Assembly (NCBI GenBank): GCA_900617975.1
Contig: UZAE01001595.1
Location: 1-12,456 of the forward strand
DNA from: Rodentolepis nana
Lineage: Eukaryota > Platyhelminthes > Cestoda > Cyclophyllidea > Hymenolepididae
Reading direction: 5' to 3'
Length of the DNA stretch: 12,456 nucleotides
The translations under genes and the position numbers were made by a program. Under the pieces are notes generated by a model. The model was not told the origin of the DNA, made no database searches, and saw only the letters and a program-made list of their open reading frames with translations. Below, piece by piece: positions 7,911-12,456 of this stretch. Each line of letters opens with the position of its first letter. The first letter of the stretch is position 1.

Positions 7911-8255
7911 CTGCCAGTTGAAATAAATAAATCAATTTTCAATTTTCTGTGTGAGTATTCCTTCTCACTGGGTTGGAGATAATATACACTTATCTTGAGC
8001 AGTGAACTTTCATACTATTGGAGTTCGTTGTGCTCGAATCAGCATCGATAATTAGAATACAATTAAGAGTATCTGTATATTTATAGAGTTCGATTTGCTT
8101 GGCCCAATTACTCATTCCGAACTTCGTGTAAGCAAAAATTCGTCGACAATCACTATACTGTAAGGAAATATCAATAAACTACCTATTTCTCATATATAAT
8201 TTTAGTTCATTAGAATCTGTATTTCATTGGTGTGTGTATTAACAATTCACGATTT

Positions 8256-8270
8256 ATATTGAGGGAAGGG
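8256..8270. repeat. Target-site duplication, 5' side of copy D
   Basis: ATATTGAGGGAAGGG here pairs with ATATTGAGGGAGGGG at 8600-8614 (14 of 15; the first 11 are exact). The exact right-hand limit is blurred by the G-run, which also resembles the element's GGGG start. Confidence 0.8.
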
Positions 8271-8599
8271 GGGGTATGGGATAGACTTACCTCCACATAG
8301 TGCACCCTGGGCAACGTATAATCATACGGCAAAAAAGTCTATTAACCGGCAGTTGACTTCTCACTTCAAACAACCATCATCCCCACTGTATGTCATATTC
8401 AACCCCTACCACAGTACTCATCTTACCCTTTCTGAGCCTTTATGTCTGTCTGTCTCTTTTACATCTGTGAATCACTCTTCTATTCCTCCTCCTGAATTAT
8501 TCTCACTTCGATGTTTCTCCTCCCCTCTGTGAAGTCTGAATTCAACTAAAGGGCTAATGGCAACTATCAAAACGCCTGCTATTTGTTACAAATAAGTAA
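8271..8599 (+). mobile_element. Element S copy D, full length, inserted in tandem unit 1
   Basis: This copy is complete. Its 5' end is GGGGTATGGGATAGACTTAC, followed by the CACCCTGGGCAACG block, the CCGGCAGTTGACTTC block, TATGTCATATTC, the (GTCT)n stretch near 8444-8457, a pyrimidine-rich block, and a 3' end AAACGCCTGCTATTTG with tail AAATAAGTAAA. It interrupts the ~390-bp tandem unit. The paralogous unit 2 preserves the uninterrupted site at about 8976-8990, and the copy is flanked by an approximate 15-bp target-site duplication. It therefore inserted after, or independently of, the tandem duplication. No reading frame of note is present. Confidence 0.93.
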
Positions 8600-8614
8600 A
8601 TATTGAGGGAGGGG
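8600..8614. repeat. Target-site duplication, 3' side of copy D
   Basis: It repeats 8256-8270 with one mismatch. It follows directly on the AAATAAGTAAA tail of the copy. Confidence 0.8.
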
Positions 8615-8787
8615 GAGGGGAGTTGATCTATGTATCTCGAGAATTTTTCCAATCTTCAGCTGGTCCTAGGTAGAGTTAAAATCTGGCAATATTTCTCCTA
8701 ATTTTTTCGCAATTGACTTTAAGGTACAATATGTTCACCTTCAATCTCTTTGAGGTTGGTTTATTTGTAAATGGATGATGCCATATC

Positions 8788-9180
8788 AGAGTATCTGTAT
8801 ATTTATAGAGCTCGATTTGCTTGACCCCATTACTCATTCCGAACTTGGTGTAAGCAAAATTTTGTTGGCAATCGCAATGTTACAAGGAGTTATCAATAAA
8901 CTACCTGTTTCTCGTACATAATTTTAGTTCATTAGACCCTGTCATCCATCAGTGCGTGCATTAACAATTCATGAATTACATTGGGGGGAGGGGGGGGGGG
9001 GGGGGGGGGAGGGGGGAGAGTTGTTCTATGGATCTCGAAATTTTTTTCCAATCTTCAGCTGTTGCTAGGTAGAGGCAAAATCTGACAATGTTTCTCCTAA
9101 TTTTTTTGCAATTGGATTAAGGTTCAATATGTTCACCTTCAAGCTCTTTGAGGTTTATTTATTTGAAAAGTGATGATGCA
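8788..9180. repeat. Tandem unit 2 (uninterrupted, 'empty site')
   Basis: A ~393-bp partner of unit 1, starting AGAGTATCTGTATATTTATA and ending GATGATGC. It has no element S insertion. The position equivalent to the insertion reads ATTACATTGGGGGGAGG. Here the G-run has expanded into a long homopolymer (8990-9009). The direct arrangement with only about 5 bp between units marks a local tandem duplication. Confidence 0.92.
8983..9016 (+). repeat. Long poly-G tract (6 + 20 + 6 G)
   Basis: G-runs of 6, 20 and 6 are separated by single A bases. This gives strong G-quadruplex potential. Unit 1 has only short G-runs at the equivalent place, so the expansion is specific to unit 2. Homopolymer length is prone to sequencing and assembly error. 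Confidence 0.9.
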
Positions 9181-9846
9181 AATCTAACATTTTTCTTCCA
9201 AAATCATCCCTCTTCTACGTGATCTCAGTCTGTCACGTAGATGAATATTTAATAAACCATATCGCCCTTTCAAAAAATATTAAAAAAAACCGATCCTGAA
9301 TTAATGCATTTACATCTAATACTGAGGTATTGCTTTCAATTTTCTTAGACTTAACTTGTTAACATGTAATTCGGCCCTTCTCTCTGAGCCATGTCGGTTC
9401 GCCAAAATGACGACGCTTTTCTGGAATGGAAAAAAGAAGCTTTTTTTGCTGTCTATCAATGACTGGCAGTCAAAGTGATATAACAATTAGATAAGGGAGT
9501 TTATTCACTTACGGCGTTTCGTGCATTTTTTTAAGGCATAATCTCAAATGAATAGCAATGTATATAGCGGAGATTCTTAGTCCTGAAAACATTTTGCGCT
9601 AATCAGATTTTAATGACATGAAGCGCCATCAATTCAAAATAGTGGAAAAATAGGAAATTTACTTATTTCTCAGCACATTAAACCATGAATTAAAGAATGT
9701 ATATACAAGACGGGGTTGAATCACATGAGGCCAATAACTTGAATATTTACCAAAATAACCTCAAAATTATGCTAGCCATGAAATTCGTAAATTAGAAGAT
9801 GGAAATACAATTTTGCCCTCTAAGTAATAATAATGTGCTTTAAGTA
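9181..9846. other. Unassigned AT-rich DNA
   Basis: No reading frame of at least 60 codons, no element S homology and no RNA gene were recognised here. Confidence 0.6.
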
Positions 9847-9857
9847 AAGTTATAAGT
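9847..9857. repeat. Target-site duplication, 5' side of copy E
   Basis: AAGTTATAAGT is repeated exactly at 10122-10132 around element S copy E. The last GT may instead belong to the element's GTGTGCG start. Confidence 0.85.
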
Positions 9858-10121
9858 GTGCGATAGACTTACCTCCACGTGGGCAACGTATACTCATACG
9901 GCAGTTGACTTCAAACTACCATGACCCCGCTGTATGACATATTCGACCACTTCCACAGTACTACATCCCTCTAAATTTTCAACCCTCGTCTTTGAAATGC
10001 TCTTCAGTTCCCCACCTCTCGACTTTTTTTCACTTTGATGTTCCTTCCCCTCTGTGAAGCCTGAAGTCAACTAAAGGGCTATTGTTAACCATCGAAACGC
10101 CTGCCATTTAATATAAATAAT
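9858..10121 (+). mobile_element. Element S copy E, with three internal deletions
   Basis: A plus-strand copy starting GTGCGATAGACTTACCTCC and ending GCCTGCCATTTAATAT, then AAATAA. It is flanked by an exact 11-bp duplication. It is shorter than the others because of three internal losses, each flanked by a short repeat in the intact copies. These are 10 bp in the GTGGTGCACCCTGGG block, 20 bp between two CGGCA motifs, and 7 bp between two ACTTC motifs. The middle (AGTACTACATCCCTCTAAAT and on) is more diverged and lacks the GTCT stretch. The 7-bp loss is shared with copy A, which suggests a subfamily or recurrent slippage. Confidence 0.9.
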
Positions 10122-10132
10122 AAGTTATAAGT
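10122..10132. repeat. Target-site duplication, 3' side of copy E
   Basis: This is an exact copy of 9847-9857, directly after the AAATAAT tail of copy E. Confidence 0.85.
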
Positions 10133-11033
10133 AAAAATGTAAATGTGTGGAATGAGTCATCCGAGTTCCAAATTTAAAGTTTGCACTGAAAAAATAACGT
10201 TCTTAGGTGAAGTTTCTTTGGCATTAAATTCACCATAGCAGACATTGTAAAATTAATACATTTTTAGGGTATTTTCGAGAGGGCATTTCTTTCCAATTTG
10301 CTCACTTTCCCATCGACATGATTTGATAGAGACAAACAGGAATTCACAAATTTTGTAATGTTAGGGGTTTTTTCTACAATATTCAGACAGGTAGGTTCAT
10401 AATTTTGTTATAAAATTTTTGATTGGTGGTATTTGGAGATCTCAACGTTTTGTCCATCAGAGAGGCATTTATCGCTCCTTTGGGGATCGCTAATTTAAGC
10501 TATATCAACAAATTTAATGTCACCCTATTTCAAGTCTATTGGGAGGTATGAAGTTGATAGACACTTCGGCATATGACGATTCAATTTAATAATTGAATGA
10601 TTAATACTATTTTAGGGCCTTGCACAGTTAAAAAAATGATCCCTACCTTTGTGAAAAAATTGTCAGCCCTTCTTCAAGCAGTCTTGGCAACGTTATTCTT
10701 CATCACACTCACGCAATTGCTCTTGAGTTCGATTACGTTAAATAATTTCTTATTATCTTGATTGTGCGGCATCAGGTGTAACTTCGTGTTTCTTTTAAAT
10801 TTCTAAAGGCACCTAGAGACTTGAGAGGTGTTTAAACGCAAGAGAACTGGGGTTTACTTCGTCACTGCCAGAAACCTTATTTCAATTGTAGGGATATCAA
10901 AAAATGCTCATTCATTACCCCTCTTAATTTTCCACTTCCACTGGTAATTTTTAGCGGATTTTAGTAAAAGTAGAGCGCCCATTATTCCATTTAAAAGCCA
11001 ATAATTTCACCTTCAAATATTATCTCAGGTGTG
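10133..11033. other. Unassigned AT-rich DNA
   Basis: No gene, RNA or repeat was recognised. Frames are short on both strands. Confidence 0.6.
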
Positions 11034-11355
11034 GGGTGTACGATAGACTTACCTCCACGCGGTGCAACCTGGGCAACGTATACTCATGCGGCAAAAAGGT
11101 CTGAAAGCCGGCAGTTGACTTCTGAGTTCAAGATATCATAACCCCACAATATGTCATATTCGACCACTTTACAGTACTCACCTCAACTTTCATTTACCTT
11201 TGTGCCTGTCTCTTTTACATCTTTTAAACACTTTTCTGTCCCCCCCTCTCGACTTTTTTCGACTTGATGTTCCTCCTCCCCTATGTGAAGCCTGAAGTCA
11301 ACTAAAGGGCTAATGATAACTATCATAGAGCCTGCCATTTGATATAAATAAATAA
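11034..11355 (+). mobile_element. Element S copy F, full length
   Basis: This copy runs from GGGTGTACGATAGACTTACC to GCCTGCCATTTGATAT, then AAATAAATAA. It retains all family blocks, including CCTGGGCAACG, CCGGCAGTTGACTTC, TATGTCATATTCGACCACTT, the shortened GCCTGTCTC stretch, the C- and T-rich block, and GAAGCCTGAAGTCAACTAAA. Its terminal 24 nt (11330-11353) are the best match to the LINE 3' end at 7909-7932. No clear target-site duplication was found, so flanking decay or a different exact boundary is possible. Confidence 0.9.
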
Positions 11356-11956
11356 ACCTCCAAAGGAGAAATCCTTCAATTCTTCAAATTCAATCATATA
11401 TCTATGTCATTATTCAAGATGTCACCACCAGGTAATCTCTGTCATTTAAAATGAAGCACAACCCAGATCTAAGCCATAAGAAGATAATAGAAATCTTGTA
11501 ATGAAGCCATAAAGTTTGATTTGAATTCAAATAAACTGGAAATGTTGTAAGTATTGGTTTTAGTCACTAGTGATATTGTCAGCCTTCCTGTTGCATCGAT
11601 AACTTAACTTTTATCGTGTACAGCGTTAATGCGAAATTTCATTGTCGAACAGTGTAAGCGTTTTTTTGACATCTTCGTGGCTAATATTGGCACGATGAGC
11701 CAGATCGTTAAGGGCAGTATACAATAGAACAATTTGTTTATTTTAGACAGGCGCCAACAACGCATGAACATCGAGAGAAACCAAAAATGGTTGTTTTAAA
11801 AATAGTTTGTCTATTTATAACCTAAAATATTATTTCAATTATTGTTTTTCCAACCCACAGTCTGTTATGTTCTCATTTACTGGATTACCATCGAAGTAAC
11901 TTTTTCTGCTCATTGTAACACAATGAAAATATCCTTTGTTAATATTGAATTTCTGA
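11356..11956. other. Unassigned AT-rich DNA
   Basis: Nothing beyond short chance frames was recognised between the two element S copies. Confidence 0.6.
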
Positions 11957-12243
11957 GGTGTGCGATAGACTTACCTCCACATGGTGCGTCCTTGGGCAAC
12001 ATTTACTTATCCGACTAAAAAGTCTATTAACCGGCAGTTGACTTCTGATCTCATACTACCATCACCCCACTGTATGTCATATTCCACTACTTTACGGTAC
12101 CCACCTTACCTTTTTCTCTACCTTTGAGTCTGTCTGTCTCTTTTACATCTGTGAATCATCTTACCCTCTATAAAAGCTCGAAGTCAGCTAAAGGGTTAAT
12201 GATAACTATCAAAACGTTGGCCATTTGAAATAAATAAATAAAC
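11957..12243 (+). mobile_element. Element S copy G, near full length
   Basis: This starts GGTGTGCGATAGACTTACC and ends GGCCATTTGAAAT, then AAATAAATAAAC. Blocks are as in the other copies, including CCGGCAGTTGACTTC, TATGTCATATTCC and the (GTCT)n stretch. About 35 bp between the TGTGAATCA block and TATAAAAGCTCGAAGTCAG is lost, removing most of the pyrimidine-rich part. No convincing target-site duplication is visible. Its tail from 12220 matches the LINE tail from 7913 at 19 of 20 positions. Confidence 0.9.
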
Positions 12244-12456
12244 AAGTCTATTAGCATACTTTACTAACTAAAGCGGTTGAAATAGTAAGAACAACTACCA
12301 AAATACAAGTGTCAAAGTTCCTAGTTTCGAGGTTTGCCAAGCAAAGGGATGGGTGTTTGGTCAAAAAACCTATCTGTCATCCTGACCTTTTCAAATCACG
12401 TCGAGGTCGACCGAAATTTTGGCCTCTCGAAGAGGGCTGAAAATGAGTCAACAGGT

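Larger units (their letters stand above)
7611..7933 (+). mobile_element. 5'-truncated LINE: ORF2 C-terminus, 3' UTR and AAAT tail
   Basis: This is the 3' end of a non-LTR retrotransposon. It combines a coding remnant with a C-terminal Cys-Cys-His-Cys motif (7611-7769), a ~140-bp untranslated region with internal duplications and C-rich runs, and a terminal GCCTGCCAGTTGAAATAAAT followed by AAAT. The 5' boundary is uncertain. An in-frame TGA at 7608-7610 ends recognisable coding sequence, so the copy is either truncated there or decayed upstream. No target-site duplication was identified. The last 24 nt (7909-7932) match the last 24 nt of element S copy F (11330-11353) at 22 positions. This makes it the likely relative of the LINE that mobilises element S. 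The clade could not be settled, but the motif type is common in Jockey, I, R1 and related groups. Confidence 0.8.
8066..8782. repeat. Tandem unit 1 (interrupted by element S copy D)
   Basis: This begins AGAGTATCTGTATATTTATA and ends near GATGATGC. After removal of the inserted element S copy (8271-8599) and one target-site duplication, about 375 bp remain, which align throughout with unit 2 at 8788-9180. Shared blocks include CTCATTCCGAACTT, ATCAATAAACTACCT, TAATTTTAGTTCATTAGA, CCAATCTTCAGCTG and AATATGTTCACCTTCAA. The identity of the unit is unknown and no coding potential was seen. The two units are diverged by scattered substitutions and small gaps, so the duplication is not recent. Confidence 0.92.

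Noticed and set aside
8271..8370. tRNA-type RNA polymerase III promoter in the element S 5' region
   Set aside because: Stretches such as CAGTTGACTTC only loosely resemble a B box and no A box lies at the right distance. The claim of a tRNA-derived SINE is not supported.
11034..11380. Target-site duplication for copy F from CACCTTCAAA (left) and ACCTCCAAA (right)
   Set aside because: The left segment is some 20 bp away from the element's 5' end and the match is imperfect, so it does not bracket the copy.
8066..12243. CRISPR-like array from regularly recurring repeats
   Set aside because: The repeats are ~300 bp, diverged, irregularly spaced and in two orientations. They are interspersed retroelements in eukaryotic-type DNA.

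Overview
This is AT-rich, intron- or intergene-like DNA from a eukaryotic nuclear genome, most likely an invertebrate and plausibly an arthropod. The reasons are the lack of any long open reading frame on either strand, many poly-G/poly-C and AT microsatellites, and several copies of a short interspersed retroelement with an (AAAT)n-type tail beside a 5'-truncated LINE. There is no operon structure, ribosome binding site, rRNA, tRNA or CRISPR array. The species cannot be named from this sequence, and no host gene can be supported.

The dominant content is one repeat family of about 320 bp, called 'element S' here. It has seven copies plus one tail fragment. Three copies lie on the minus strand in the left third (41-330, 480-846, 3141-3297). 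Four lie on the plus strand in the right third (8271-8599, 9858-10121, 11034-11355, 11957-12243). Element S starts with GGGGTGTGCGATAGACTTAC, carries a short GTCT-repeat stretch in the middle, and ends with GCCTGCCATTTGATAT followed by (AAAT)n. Three copies have target-site duplications of 11 to about 15 bp, so they moved as discrete units by target-primed reverse transcription.

At 7611-7933 is the 3' end of a LINE. It encodes the last ~52 residues of ORF2, including a C-terminal Cys-Cys-His-Cys motif, then a 3' UTR with internal duplications and an AAATAAATAAAT tail. The last 24 nt of the LINE and of element S agree at 22 positions. Two further short blocks (CTGAAGTCAA and GCTAATGA) occur upstream in the same order in both. 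This is the usual signature of a SINE, or other non-autonomous element, mobilised by a partner LINE, and it is the main biological result of the window.

Region by region: 1-860 is a cluster of element S copies. 861-3086 is unassigned AT-rich DNA with a possible piggyBac-like terminal motif near 1447 and a G-rich tract at 2838-2870. 3087-3297 is a TA-rich microsatellite fused to a truncated element S. 3298-5795 is unassigned. 5796-6162 is an unusual CpG-rich patch ending in a G-rich tract. 6163-7610 is unassigned. 7611-7933 is the LINE end. 8066-9180 is a tandem duplication of a ~390 bp segment whose first unit was later split by an element S insertion. 9181-12456 is unassigned AT-rich DNA carrying three more element S copies.
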